NCBI GenBank assembly: GCA_023231475.1
Contig: JALJEE010002929.1
Span: forward strand, 1-46,549
Origin: Seison nebaliae
Lineage: Eukaryota; Rotifera; Pararotatoria; Seisonacea; Seisonidae
Direction: 5' to 3'
Length of the DNA: 46,549 bases
The notes beneath the pieces were generated by a model. It saw nothing but the letters and a program-made list of their open reading frames with translations. It was not told the origin of the DNA and did not search any database. The translations under genes and the position numbers were made by a program. This document shows, in pieces, positions 1-11,725 of the stretch (position 1 is its first letter; every line of letters begins with the position of its first letter).

Positions 1-936
1 CTGACAGTCTTGCTGATCAAACCTCTTCAAACTAATGATCTTCCACATTGTTTTATAGAAGATATAGAAACAAATTCATAATATTATTGCATATATTATA
101 TTTAATCTTATTTAATTTTAATCATAATAAATGTTTAATTGGAAACACTCATCTCATTTGGATTCTTATTTTGGAAATAAATATTTAGAAAAACAACGAA
201 TTGTTTTAGATGGAAACAGTTCCATATTCGACTTATTTATAAATGTTGTCCAATTATCATGTCATATTTAATTAATACGTGTTAGTTAGATCGAGGACAA
301 TATACAGAAAATTGGTTTTTGTAATAATATTCAGTTGTCGTAAGTGTAAAAATGTAGAGGATTATTATACCAATGGTCGACAGTGTGTCGCTTTCTAATT
401 TCAATGACTCTAATTAGAAGTATAACGTTAATGAAATTATTTTTATCGTGAATAGATATGTATTATTAGAAAAGGAAATAAATCGAATAGTTCTAGTATG
501 AATAAGATAAAAATTATATATGGACAATCAACTTATGAAACTATTCAGATGAAATATATTGAAAAATAGTTGTAATTTTAGAAATATTAAATATTCTCTC
601 ATTGAACATAATGATCATAATGTATAAGAAATTTGTATGATGTATGTACAATAAAATAACAAATATCATAGAGTATTATAGGTGAAAAAAGGAAAAATTC
701 TCAAATATTTTAATTACTAATTATTTTATGGAAAAAATTAATACAATAAAAAATCAGAAAAGAAAAATCTTTAATAATTGTTGCGTAATATTTATTTAGA
801 ACTCTTAATTGAAATAAAATTTCTGAAAATAATTCTGTTAGTTAGTACAAATAGTGACGTAGATGTAGTAGGAAATAAGTAGTTTTCAGATTAATTTGCT
901 GTCTTATTTGTTCGTTGCTTGGCAACACTTGTAGGA
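1..936. other. Non-coding AT-rich flank upstream of the TRPM-like gene
   Basis: I see no convincing exon, RNA gene or repeat here. The stretch is AT-rich with many stops in all frames. It should hold the promoter and 5' UTR of the TRPM-like gene, and an additional short 5' exon of that gene cannot be excluded. Confidence 0.5.
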
Positions 937-3900
937 ATGAAAAATTCCAAAAAAACTTCCAAATATATATTAAAAAATGCTTTAACTGAAATGACTGAAC
1001 TAGAGAATTCACAAAATGTGGATGATTCGTGCACATCGTTGGAGGAAACAGTATTAAGGAAGATCCAAAGTAAGTTGAATGGATTTTTCCCGTCCGTCAT
1101 CATTTTCATTACTGGTGGTGCCAAAAGAATGAATATTACTACAAAAATGAAACGAGGATTTGAACTTGGTCTAACGCATTATATAGATCATTCATCCTTC
1201 AAATATGAATTATTCAACTATGGTCCGCTGGTGTTCGATGGGGGTAGTTTCACGGGTGTAATGAAATTAATTGGTGATATTTACGCGAAATTGGAAGCGA
1301 TTAAGGAATGCAGACAAGATAAAAGACCAAATAATTTAATATCATTATATAATGAGAAATATGAAAAAAAGAAAGATCATCGTAGAGCTATCTGTGTTCC
1401 ACTCGACAAGAATATTTTTAGCGAACGTTACAAACTGATTGCGAAAGTTTTAACAAATTATTTTAATGAAACAAATAAAGAAGAATTTATTCCTCCGGTA
1501 ATTCTTATAGTTATCGAAGGTGGAATACAATCAATCAAAGAAATTCTCATGATAATCGAATATTTTGATGGAGATGTGATAATTATAAAGAATTCGGGTA
1601 GAGCATCAAATGCTATTGTAGAATTGAAAGAAACTTTGGTAGAAATTGATGTTGAATTTGTAGATAAACATTTCGTCAGTGAATCAAAAGATGATCAAGA
1701 GGTCATAAATATTTTGGAGAAGATACGTCAAAATATTAAACGAATTCACATTTGTCAATTAGCGACGGAGAAGTGTTTGTGTCGAAGCATTCTCGATGTA
1801 TTGATCAGTGAAGGAAAAACTGAGATGCCAAAACTCAAATCTGAACCATTCGATTATGTTAAATTAAAATTTCAAATGTTGCCCACACAAACTGATAGGA
1901 GAATTCCATTTTTGAAGAATATTGGAGAGCAAATATGCAAGTTCGATTATGGAGAACAAATGAAAAATTTTATTTTTATGGATGCTCAAAAGAAACGACA
2001 AGAGAAGGACGACGGAAGGAATGACGTCGTTTCATTTATTGAAGATAAACTGATCGAATATGACAGTTACAAATCAATGGACGTCATATTGGAATTCAGT
2101 TATCTGCATCTAACCAGAAAGAGGGAGGAGGAACTCCTTGAAAAAATAATGAATTACTTCAAATCGAAAGATGGAAAATATCCATGGAGGTCTCTTTCGG
2201 TTTTCCTTAAATATTTGGTGGGAAAAGACAGACACATTTTAGTTATCGACAATGCCTTAATCGCTTCGAAGGCTTGTGGAGATAGAAGTGAACTGTTGGA
2301 AAATATCAACCGTATGGCGAATAGTAATCGTTGGAAGAAGATCTCATCGGAATTTGAAGATATTGCATTTCGCCATTGCAATAAATTACCTGAATCAGAT
2401 TACATAGAGTCAGAATCTGATAATCTTCTGGATTCGATGTTGAAGAATGCAGCTGGAATTAAGAGATTACATTTCTTCTCTAATTATTATGTGACGAAAA
2501 TCATCAGACAAAAATGGTATGGAAATATCGACAAGAAACATTATTCAGGAATACGCGTTCCTCTCACCGTTTGATTTCATCCTACCATTATTTTAATTTC
2601 TCCTTTAATTTAGTTTCTTGTCATTTTGACATTCGTCTTTTCCAAGTTTCTGTCTAGACATAAGAACATAAGTTTCTGGCATCAAATTAAAGGTGTTTAC
2701 ACTTCACCTAACGTCAAATGTTTCTGGTATTTGGTTAATTAGAAGATTTATTGAATAAACTTAACACCATTCTAACACACTCACTTCTTTCTTATATAGA
2801 TCACTTACATCTTCTATTTTCTGGTGAGTACATTTTGGTTGGTGACAAGTGACCTGGAATCTCAATTAACGATTGATAAATTGAGAATTGGAACTAAGCA
2901 TGGTTTTAACGATCAGGAAATTTGGCAATTGCTTTCAATGATATTTGCTATTGCTCACTTAATTGATTTTATTGCTAAATGTTGCACTAGAAGTGAATGT
3001 GGTGCTTGTTCTACCAATTGTCGATGTTGTGATGAAAATGAATGTCGTCAACCCAAGAAACTTTTAATCAGATCATGGGAAATTCTGGATCTGATTATTC
3101 AACTATTGATGGTTCTTGGAATGATTCTACGGTTTACTCCAAGTTCAAATTATAGTCGATATTTTTTTACAATTGCAATTATGGGTATGCCTATCAGATT
3201 ATTGGGAATAACCAGAGCAACGACTATGGTCGGTCCACAGGTACAAATGGTGATACAAATGATGGTTATATTTTTATTTAATATCTTATAAATATATCAA
3301 TTGAATAACTGATAAATTTTTTATAGTATGATGATACGTTAAAATTTGCTATTATATTCATGCCAATTTTCTTCTCATTTGCCATCGCATTTCAATCACT
3401 ATTCTATTTGAGAGATATTTGGAGATTACAAGTTTTTAATATGATGATGATCCGTCCTTTCTTCTATCTTATGGGAGAATTTCGAGCATTTAGCGAATTG
3501 AAATATGGTTAGAAGAACAAATTAAATTCTTTCAGTTCAATAATCTGATTATTAGCTGTTGAGCCATGTTATCCTTTCGACGAATTTGAACGACGATGGA
3601 ATCTGGGACAAAGAAACGTGACAAACTGTTTGGACAGTGTTGGTGGTACTTTCTTTAGTTTCCCAATCCTATTCTTCATTACTTATATGATATTGGGCTC
3701 TCTTCTTTTCATCAATATGCTCATCGCCATGTATTCTAAAACATTTGAAAAAATTATTGTTAGTTCTTTTGAGTAGAAAATCATATATTTCATTTCTAGA
3801 TGAATCGAGGAGCATCAATTTACAGTTTATACGAAATATTTGAGGAATTCAAAGATTATTCTTTTCTTCCTCCACCACTCAATGTATTTTACTGGTTCTT

Positions 3901-3985
3901 CAGATTGTGTCTATGGATAGGTTCCCGTATAAGATGTTGCAAGAAAAGAAAGAATTTCGATGAAGAATATTCTAAAACTAAATAA
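937..3985 (+). CDS. TRPM-like cation channel, six exons, C-terminally short
   Basis: Predicted 928-residue TRPM-family channel of the plasma or organelle membrane. Exons: 937-2568, 2614-2733, 2800-3264, 3327-3507, 3556-3758, 3800-3985, all joining in frame. The N-terminal half is the TRPM SLOG-type homology region: VIIFITGGAKR, FDGGSFTGVMKLIG and ILIVIEGGIQSIKEI followed by NSGRASNAIVE. Exon 2 carries the pre-S1 motif VYTSPNVKCFW. Exon 3 holds S1 (about 579-600), S2 (624-643), S3 and S4. Exons 4-5 hold S5, a pore loop with MGEF and S6 (LLFINMLIAMYSKTFEKI). The last exon has the TRP-helix motif ending FLPPPL. The chain stops about 40 residues after it, so the C-terminal coiled coil and any enzyme domain of typical TRPMs (1,100-2,000 residues) are absent. 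The S2-S3 loop has eight Cys in 22 residues. The first ATG in the frame is 937; a missing 5' exon is possible. Confidence 0.88.
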
Positions 3986-4129
3986 TTTATATTTCTTTCA
4001 TTTTTCACAGTTTATTTTCCACTTATTGGATCTCAATACGAAAATCATTTTTGATCATTGTTATAAAATACCTTTCATTAACTGATTTAGCAATGCATTA
4101 TTGAATTTATATTCTTATTATTTATTACT

Positions 4130-4438
4130 TTAAACTATTTTTTTATTATTATTATTATTGTAATTTATTATCAAAATATTATCAAGTAAAGAACGATTGC
4201 TCCTGTGGAAACAACATATTAATCTCCTGATAAACCGATTGTAGGCGCGATCAATTGACAGAAATGAACGTTGCGTGCATAGGGAAATAGTTTCCAAAGA
4301 ATATACTGGAAGAACTAAAGTCTTAAAAAGTTGTAGGCGTAATTTTAAAGAAACGAACGAATTGTCTTGGGAGAGAAAGAGAAAAAATATCTGCATAATT
4401 TGTTTCGAATGTGATCCAAGGCGAAAGAGGAGAAACAA
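4130..4438 (-). mobile_element. Remnant of a non-LTR retrotransposon reverse transcriptase (3' part)
   Basis: A minus-strand reading frame contains LRLQLFKTLVLPVYSLETIS followed by FLSIDRAYNRFIRRLI. This matches the end of the LINE reverse-transcriptase domain, where a K-x-LYKT-x-V-x-PV-x-LYG segment is followed by an ID-x-AYRRF-x-RR segment. The catalytic YADD part is not present, so this is a short decayed fragment between TRPM and MCFD2. The rest of 3986-5033 shows nothing I can assign. Confidence 0.6.
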
Positions 4439-5033
4439 CGGAGATCGATGGTTGAACCAAGAAAGATAGTTGAGGATTTAAGTGGAACTAGATAAGGATT
4501 TTATGTTTAACAAAATTATTCTAGGTTAATTAACATGATTAATTTCATTCAAACAGAAATACAGTATTTTGTGTTACTATTAATAGAAATATCTCTGAAG
4601 ATAACACCAAATAATGAAATGAATTAATAAGTTTGAGAAAAATTTAATTTATTTACAATTAGTATGAAATTTATTTGGTATAAATAATTTCAGGATTCTT
4701 ACAAGATGGAATGTTAGATGGAACATCTTGACAAGAAGATATTCTGACGCTAAGTCACCTTAGTCGTGGCAAGAGAATAGGTGATAAAATCTTTTCACGT
4801 GCAACAGTTATCGTTAGAGAACAATTTGTCTCATTAAAATTTAGAGCTCTGATATATTAAGTTGAATGGAGAAATAATTTGTTTTATTTGTAAATAAAAT
4901 TCTTTCCATTTTAGTTTGTTCATTCAAATTTCTTTATTTTTAATTTTTCTTTAGTTCTGTTTTATTTTATCTTTTTTCAATTGCTCGAAGTAACACCACT
5001 ATCGGACACTCATAAGCGATTATCTTAAGAGGA

Positions 5034-5472
5034 ATGAAACAAACTATCTGGTTATTTAGTTATATCGTCTATTGTATGGCGAATTTAAATAATGATGGAA
5101 CTCATCATCTTCGCTCTCAAGCTCATAATGAAGAGTTAACTAATTTATTTGCTCATTCTCTTCTTATTCTCATTCGGAAGACACATTAAAGAACATTTGA
5201 AGGAGGAACATTATGCGAAACCAGATGAAATGTCACAAGATGATCAGAATTTCTATTATTTCAAATTACATGACTATGATCACAATAACAAATTAGATGG
5301 AATTGAATTATCCGCCGCTTTTTCTCACGTCGATAATCATGAAGGTCAAGAAGAAAAGATGACGGAAGAGAAAGTTATGGGTTTGGTAGATCATGTACTG
5401 AAAGAAGAAGATGCAAATGGAGATGGATATATCACTTATGATGAGTTCTTAGCAGCAATCAAAAGATCTTAA
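5034..5472 (+). CDS. MCFD2: MCFD2-like secreted EF-hand protein (ER export cargo-receptor subunit)
   Basis: Two exons (5034-5134 and 5181-5472) give 130 residues; the human protein is 146. The first exon encodes a hydrophobic signal-peptide-like start (MKQTIWLFSYIVYCMA). The junction reads HNEEHIKEHL, matching the EHI-x-EHL segment of MCFD2. Two EF-hands follow: DYDHNNKLDGIE (preceded by YYFKLH as in MCFD2) and DANGDGYITYDE near the C terminus. In animals MCFD2 works with the lectin LMAN1 (ERGIC-53) to carry glycoproteins from ER to Golgi; that role is inferred from family membership. ATG 5034 is the only start giving the signal peptide. The single intron is 46 bp and begins GTTAAC. Confidence 0.88.
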
Positions 5473-5700
5473 TTATTTTTCCTTCTAAATTATTTATCCA
5501 ATTCTCTTCGATATATTAAACAATCAATCTGATCATTTTAAATCAAAATACATCTAATTATCATGCTCGTCATCATAATTATCATTTTCTGAGAAATATT
5601 TATTTCAAATTCTTCTTATTTGTTTTTGAGTTCTATTTATTCTAATTTTTTTCCCTTTTCATTAAATTTATGAATATTAGATAATTTCAATATTTTTTTT

Positions 5701-7342
5701 ATGATTTTATTCTTCATTTCACTTATTCAATTAACTTCTGCATTCAACTTATCAACAAGTTTCCACTTCTTATTCGTTTAATTTAAATCCAATTGAACAG
5801 ATCATGACGATTATAAGAATTTGAGAGGATTGATTGAGAATTATAAATTCTATTCAGCTCCTTCAAATTTCCTCAATTCGAGTAAGACGCGTGACAATAA
5901 AATCTCTTACACAATTAAACATTATCTCATCGTTTAAATTGATTCTTATTAATCTTAAAATTTTCATATTTGAAAGGAGAAGCAAAATGTTTTATCCCGT
6001 CGATATCATGTCAACGTTCTATTCCGCATACGAATTGTTATGTTTATAATTGTGCAATTTTAGTTTATAATTTTTCCAGAAATGGGAAGATGGAAAAATT
6101 GAACAATTCCAAAATCAAAATCTTCCAAGTTGACAAATTTTAAATGTTTCAATTATAATTCTTTTCGGAAAGATCTTATTGATTTGACATCATTCACTCC
6201 ATATTTATGGTTGCCGTTGAAACGGTTCGATTTGAAACGACATGATGATGGAGAGATTGTGAGATGGAATCATGAATTAACGTTGAATATCGAAGATAAT
6301 TCATTCACAATCACTTTCCACAAACTTCATCAGATGACTTGTCATTTAATGGATTCATCTGCCAATCAAATGAAATGTGAATCATCAGTTAAATTTAATA
6401 TTCTCATACCAATTTTCAGTTTCTCAGATTTCATTATTCGAACCGAAAATAAAGATGACGAGTCATTTAGAAGGTGATATAATTAAATCTTCATTGTTCG
6501 AAATGGAGAATTTCAAAGAAGAAAATTTTATAATTTCATTCCATCTCCGATTTATGCATCAGATATCAAGTTACGATTTGATTAAAGAGAATTGATATCA
6601 TTTCATAATATAAATTTCAGATATTAACATTTATTTATGTTATTCAATTTTAACTCTTTTGTATTTGTCATTCGGATTGTCAATCGTAAGTAGAGAACGA
6701 ATATATTTATTGTCGATTATTCTCATTCTGGTGACGTTACTTCTCGTTTCGTTCTTTGTTTCAGGTGACATCTTCTCGAAACACTATTATAATCGAATCA
6801 TCTTCCTCACCGTTTATTCGACATTCCTCTGCATTTATATCACTGTCTTCTGGATGAGATTAGCAATTGGTGATCCAAATGTTTTCTTAAAGTTTTCCTT
6901 CAACAACTTTTCTAATTAATATTCTTAAAGAAGATTTCCTCAAATTATGAAATTATTCATTCTGAATTATCTTTCATTTGTCGTCGGGTTATCAGGAAAG
7001 ACAAGAGAAATTTCTGAAGAGATTTTAAAGTTTTTTCTTATTTTAATTTCATGCACTAAATTAATTTATTCATTCGATTGTATTAAATAAATTGGAATGA
7101 TGGAAAGAATGGAGAATGAGAGAATAGATGAGAAATCGAATGATCATTCTCATGAGAATGTCAACGTGTCAACAGAATTGATATTGAGATCATTGAATGG
7201 ACTTTATAATGAGAAGAAGGAGAAACGATTGCAAGAATTGTATCGTTTCCAATGGGAAGTATGTGGAAATGTTATAAATCGATGTTGTTTCTCAATTTTT
7301 ATTTTTTTTAATTTTTTCACTTTTTATCATTTCCTCTATTAA
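5701..7342 (+). CDS. Divergent Cys-loop ligand-gated ion channel subunit, nine exons
   Basis: Predicted 419-residue pentameric-receptor subunit. Exons: 5701-5758, 5801-5931, 5977-6036, 6080-6128, 6173-6387, 6428-6569, 6621-6891, 6931-7029, 7108-7342. It starts with a signal peptide (MILFFISLIQLTSA). The ectodomain has the KWEDGKIEQF (W-x-D) element, PYLWLPLKRFDL in the place of the loop-A 'iW-x-Pd' strand, and the Cys-loop C156 to C168. TM1 spans about 222-241, TM2 245-264 preceded by R-E (nAChR-like E at -1', suggesting cation selectivity), and TM3 276-296. A loop of roughly 90 residues precedes TM4 (about 402-419), which ends at the C terminus. Oddities: the Cys loop has 11 instead of 13 intervening residues and lacks the FP(M/F)D core, TM1 lacks its usual Pro, and no vicinal Cys pair is seen in loop C. 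It is probably a fast-evolving nAChR-like subunit. The ligand is unknown. Confidence 0.78.
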
Positions 7343-7982
7343 ACTATTCTTCTCGCTCCATGAGACATCGCTTGAGATGATGATTGTTGTTGTGCCGTTT
7401 GATGATGATGATGATTTGCTGTCGATGAACTTGTGGCATTTAATTGAGAAATTTCTTTGACTATATTATTGACAATTGTTGAATAATCGAATAATCCACG
7501 AGCATCAATATTCGCTTCTCGAATAAACATTTCCACATCTTCATGAGGCAATGGCTCGCCAAGACTCGTTAATGCATGCTTCAATTCTTGAGCAGAAATC
7601 TTTCCTGTTCCGTCGACATCGAATGTTTTGAATGCGTCAATTAATTCATTAATTCGCGATTCACCATCTGGTAATTCTTTAGCAATCGATGTAAATTGTG
7701 AGAAAGTAATTCGATCTAACAGAAATGAAGTTTGAGAAGATCTAAAAAGAATTGAACCTCCACGATTTCCTACTGATTTAATGATATTTTGAATTTCATC
7801 GTTCGATGGAACTTTTCCTGCAGCTCTCAATGCTTCAACTGCTTGCGTTGTACTCACATAACCGTGTTGGTGAGTGTCATAAAAGAGGAAGACTTCTTTC
7901 AATTCTAAATGAGAATTCTTATTTAAATTTAAATTAAACTTGAAAAAATTAAACTTTTATCGATATCGGAAGCTGGTGCCAT
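7339..7982 (-). CDS. Calmodulin or myosin-light-chain-like EF-hand protein with His/Gln-rich tail
   Basis: Three exons (7982-7955, 7904-7758, 7715-7339) encode 183 residues beginning MAPASDIDKKLKEVF. Four EF-hand-like repeats are arranged as in the calmodulin superfamily. The first (YDTHQHGYVSTTQ) is degenerate, the second is poor, the third is canonical (DVDGTGKISAQE) and the fourth lacks calcium ligands. One competent site plus the phrase LKHALTSLGE recalls myosin essential light chains, which is my preferred subfamily over centrin or calmodulin. The last 35 residues are His/Gln/Ser-rich low complexity. It is convergent with the Cys-loop receptor gene and the two stop codons overlap. Confidence 0.78.
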
Positions 7983-8225
7983 TCTTGAAATAGTTGAAAT
8001 GAAAACGAACAAAAATTATTCAAATTTCTAATGAAGATAAATTAGAAGATATTTTCAGAAAATTGTATTGAAGAAATATTTCCGAGATAATCAGTTTAAA
8101 GATAAAAATATTATTTGAGAATAAACGACCTGAGATCATCTTCATCATCGTCATTATCACATTATGATCATTTGTCAAATAAACCAGAAGAAAAGAGAGA
8201 GAGAGGAGATTAAGAGGATTTTCGT

Positions 8226-10811
8226 TCAATTTGTTGATTCGATTTCTTCCAACTCTGGCAATTTTTCCAATCTCTCCACAATTCTCTCTAACGGCAGAAA
8301 TCGACTACTATGTTCATTAACTCCTGTACATACAAAGAAATGTACGAGAAGACAGAGTAAACAATTGATCAGAAAATGTCGTTCATAAACAGATAAAATT
8401 TCCGTTAAAATATTCGCGTTATTTTCATAACCAATCGTTGTTGTTGTTGTTGGGAGTTTTGAAAAGAAAGAAGAATATGAGAAGGAATGAAAAATGATAT
8501 AACGTGTTTGTTCACCGGTAAAGTTGCCTGCTAGCAACACGGAACGTAATTGTACGTCGTGGAGGTAATAGAGGAAATTATTCTTTACAACAAATTGAAC
8601 AATAGGAATGCGTGCCTTCAACTAACAAGAATGATAAGACGTCAATAATAGTTCCGATATTAACTTTTTTAATTTGTTTCATTGTCGGTTTTAACGGTGG
8701 TCCTTTCGTAGCACCTGCATCATCCAAACGGAAATATGTCCCAAATTTCACCTGAAAACAAAACAATCGACAATAAAAAGAAATTTTCAGTTTTTTCTTT
8801 AACCTCCCTCGGATAAGTTTTCAAGGATGATGATACACCGCCATAATTGTTATCTGGTGGTTTGTCCGCAAATACGTGAGATGAATCGAAACCTTGAAGG
8901 AAGTCTGACAACTTAAAAAAACGATATTTTTCAACAATAAACAAATGATTAATTGACCAACATAAAAAATGTCCGTGACATCAATTTTCGGCATTGAAAT
9001 ACGTAAATTTGTCGGTTCCCATAACGATAAGATTTCTAGGAGGAAACTTTCATTTATGATACTATGTGCACGACGGAATACACGCGGTTTATTCTGTTGC
9101 AACGCTATTAAACTTTCACTTAATTTCAAAGCGACAATATTCTCCGTTTCTTGAGAGTCATATGAATAATATTCATATTCCGACGATTCGTCATCTTTTG
9201 GTACATCTTGTAAAATTTTAGACGGGGTTGGTTTATTCATTTCTTCTTTCTTAACCGTCTTCAATTTGAACGTGGATGGTGGTGGGTTATTAATGACATT
9301 CTCCTTAACATAAGGAGGACTCCAAAGAGTAGGTCGAATGACTCGGTGAAATGGTTGTTTACGGATTGATGTTTTCGTTTCAAGTCCATGCTTACTCTCA
9401 TCATAATGTAGAAGTAGTTTCTTCATTTGTTCATTTGATCGAGGAATCACTAAAGTTAAACGAAGTTTACCCGCTAAATAAATAAAAAGAATTAAGAAAA
9501 TTAATTAAAGTTATTCATCATCAACTCTCATCACTAACAACATAAAGGCATTGCGATGACATGTAAACGTTTCTGCTTATAATATCGATAATGAAAGTCA
9601 GTTGATTGTAGTTCTATATATGGCATCACTTTATTATGTCCAGAATAACAGCGAAAAGTTCCCAAGTAATCATTCCTGAGTGTATGAACATTCCTATCCC
9701 AAAGAGCTAAATTAATTAATTAATTTAATCCAAGAAGATCGAATATAAACTGGTAAATTTTTGAAAGGCAACAATTGTCATTGGGTTCATTTTTTTCATA
9801 TCATTCATACTTAAGAATTTGATGAAAATTCTGACTCGTGGACAAATTCTACGTATTCTGTCTGTGATAGCTTTTCGATGTCTCTCAAATATAACTTCAT
9901 CCTGCGCTTCTGTTAATGTTGCACCATAACAACTGTTGACCTATTTTGAATATGGAATAGAAATGGATACTAATAACTGTAACTGAATGAGTAAAGAAAG
10001 TATTTAATCGATCGTCTACTGGATAAGGTTTAGCAGCAACACTAATAAACGATCGGAAATTCATTCTCAACCGATCACTTATTCCATTGGCGCCATGGAA
10101 TGCGTTCTGATAAACACATTGTACTTCTTCCGTTCGTTTTCTTTTCTAAAGAAATTCTCAACTTTAATTGAATATTTTTCATTTGACTAACTAATAGTAT
10201 ACGATCAAGTTGAGCTTCATTCTTTATGTTTTTTCTTCCCAAATCATCTGCCACTTTCAATAATTCATGTAATGGATTTATACCTTCATCCTTACATAAT
10301 TGTATTAAGTTATCAACCGAATTCGTTTCAGTGACATCAGTTTTAGTTTCTTCATCTTTGAATAGTGACATTTCTAAATTTAATCATAAAAATGAATAAT
10401 TTTAATATAAGATCTGACCGCTTGGATGATGCCAATTTGCATCTATTAATAATTCTCTTAGACAATCGAATAATTTTATTTCAAATTCTCGCACTTTATC
10501 ACAGCTATATGGCAAATTAAGAATATTATAAAGTTCTTGAGCTGTTTTACCTAGTGCACCAGAAGCCAAAAATAAAATTACCGTTGACAGTTGAGTGGGT
10601 GACATGAGAGTTGAGCAACATGGATCTAAAATTAAAGAGAGTAAAATGTTAAAATACAAAAGTTGTTGGAACCTCGATAATATTTGAAGACATCTAAACA
10701 ACTGAGAGCGAAATTCAATTGCTTAAGTCTCACTTGTTTTTTTAAACTAATCACATCATTCGTTGAATAATTGTACGCCCTAATCGTTTTTTCATCTGCA
10801 CACACATCCAT
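8226..10811 (-). CDS. Divergent serpin-fold protein with internal insertions and hydrophobic C-terminal tail
   Basis: Ten exons: 10811-10673, 10625-10419, 10373-10192, 10145-9984, 9940-9751, 9706-9542, 9473-8962, 8911-8804, 8751-8665, 8621-8226. They make 715 residues; serpins are usually about 400. Serpin marks in order: LKQLNFALSCLDVFKYY, then LMSPTQLSTVILFLASGALG (the FFSP..ST..ML..GA helix region), TLWDRNVHT (the 'FKG-x-W' strand), LRLTLVIPRS (the 'i-i-LP' strand), DFLQGFD, and NNFLYYLHDVQLRSVLLAGN (the 'PFLFFIR..tg.iLFmG' end). The presumed hinge reads DDAGATKG rather than E-E-G-x-E-A-A-A-A-T, so it is probably non-inhibitory. About 55 extra residues lie near 116-176, and an acidic Tyr/Glu-rich insert sits in exon 7. 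After the serpin end come 95 more residues with a hydrophobic stretch (666-685). I see no signal peptide. Exon 2's donor is GTC. Confidence 0.8.
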
Positions 10812-11104
10812 TGAAAGAAAAGGTTAAAATTTTCTATTTCGATTTTCAATTTTAACCCAATTTAATTTTCTTATTGAATTGTATACTCAATCATCCTAAT
10901 ATATATTAAATATTATTTTAATTTCTTAACTTGCCAACTAATAAACTTTACTACATAGAAAAATTAAATTTATTATGAATGAGAATATTGGAAATATATA
11001 TTATTAATTGATAAATTAATGAAATTTTTCGACAGTTTAATTGTAATCATTTTATTCCGTGGTCATTTTTTAATAGTTAGACAATTATATAGTTAGATTT
11101 ATAC

Positions 11105-11682
11105 CTACCAGTACTGGTATTCATCAGTAAGAGCATCGTTTGGATCACCAGATAGGGTCGTCAATAAGGGTCGTCCAGAATTTGTTTCCAATGGTGAAGG
11201 CGTAGGTATTTCCGATATCGAACTTTCGGAGATTGAAGAGGAAGTTGTTTGTGGAAGAACCGTAGTAGGATCTTTTCGTTGGATTGAACTATCAACTTTT
11301 GATGTTAGTGATGGTTTTTCAGTTTTGGATCCTGATGAAAATTTCAAACTGTTTGCAGAAGTTAAACGGTTGGAAGAAGTCCTATCTGATTTAATCGAAG
11401 TTCTTTGGGAAACTGGTCTGGTATTGGATTGTTCAACTTGTTCCGTCGAGAGTTTATCACTAAAATCTGAACTTCTAAAGGTAGAAACTGATGTTGAAAT
11501 AGATTGAGGATCATTTGAACTTTGAGTTCCTACAGATTCTCTTGTTGTACTTTTTGTTTTTATGGATGCAGTCGATCGAGGAATATTCGAGAAAGTTCCA
11601 ACTAATATTGATGTTGATGGTTTTCTGGATGGTTTTTTGGCATGAATTGTTGAACTAATTTCTTCGTCGTCCTCGTCATCAT

Positions 11683-11725
<43 letters not shown>

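Noticed and set aside
4600-5033. Possible tRNA or small RNA upstream of MCFD2
   Set aside because: No cloverleaf, A/B boxes or T-run terminator could be found.
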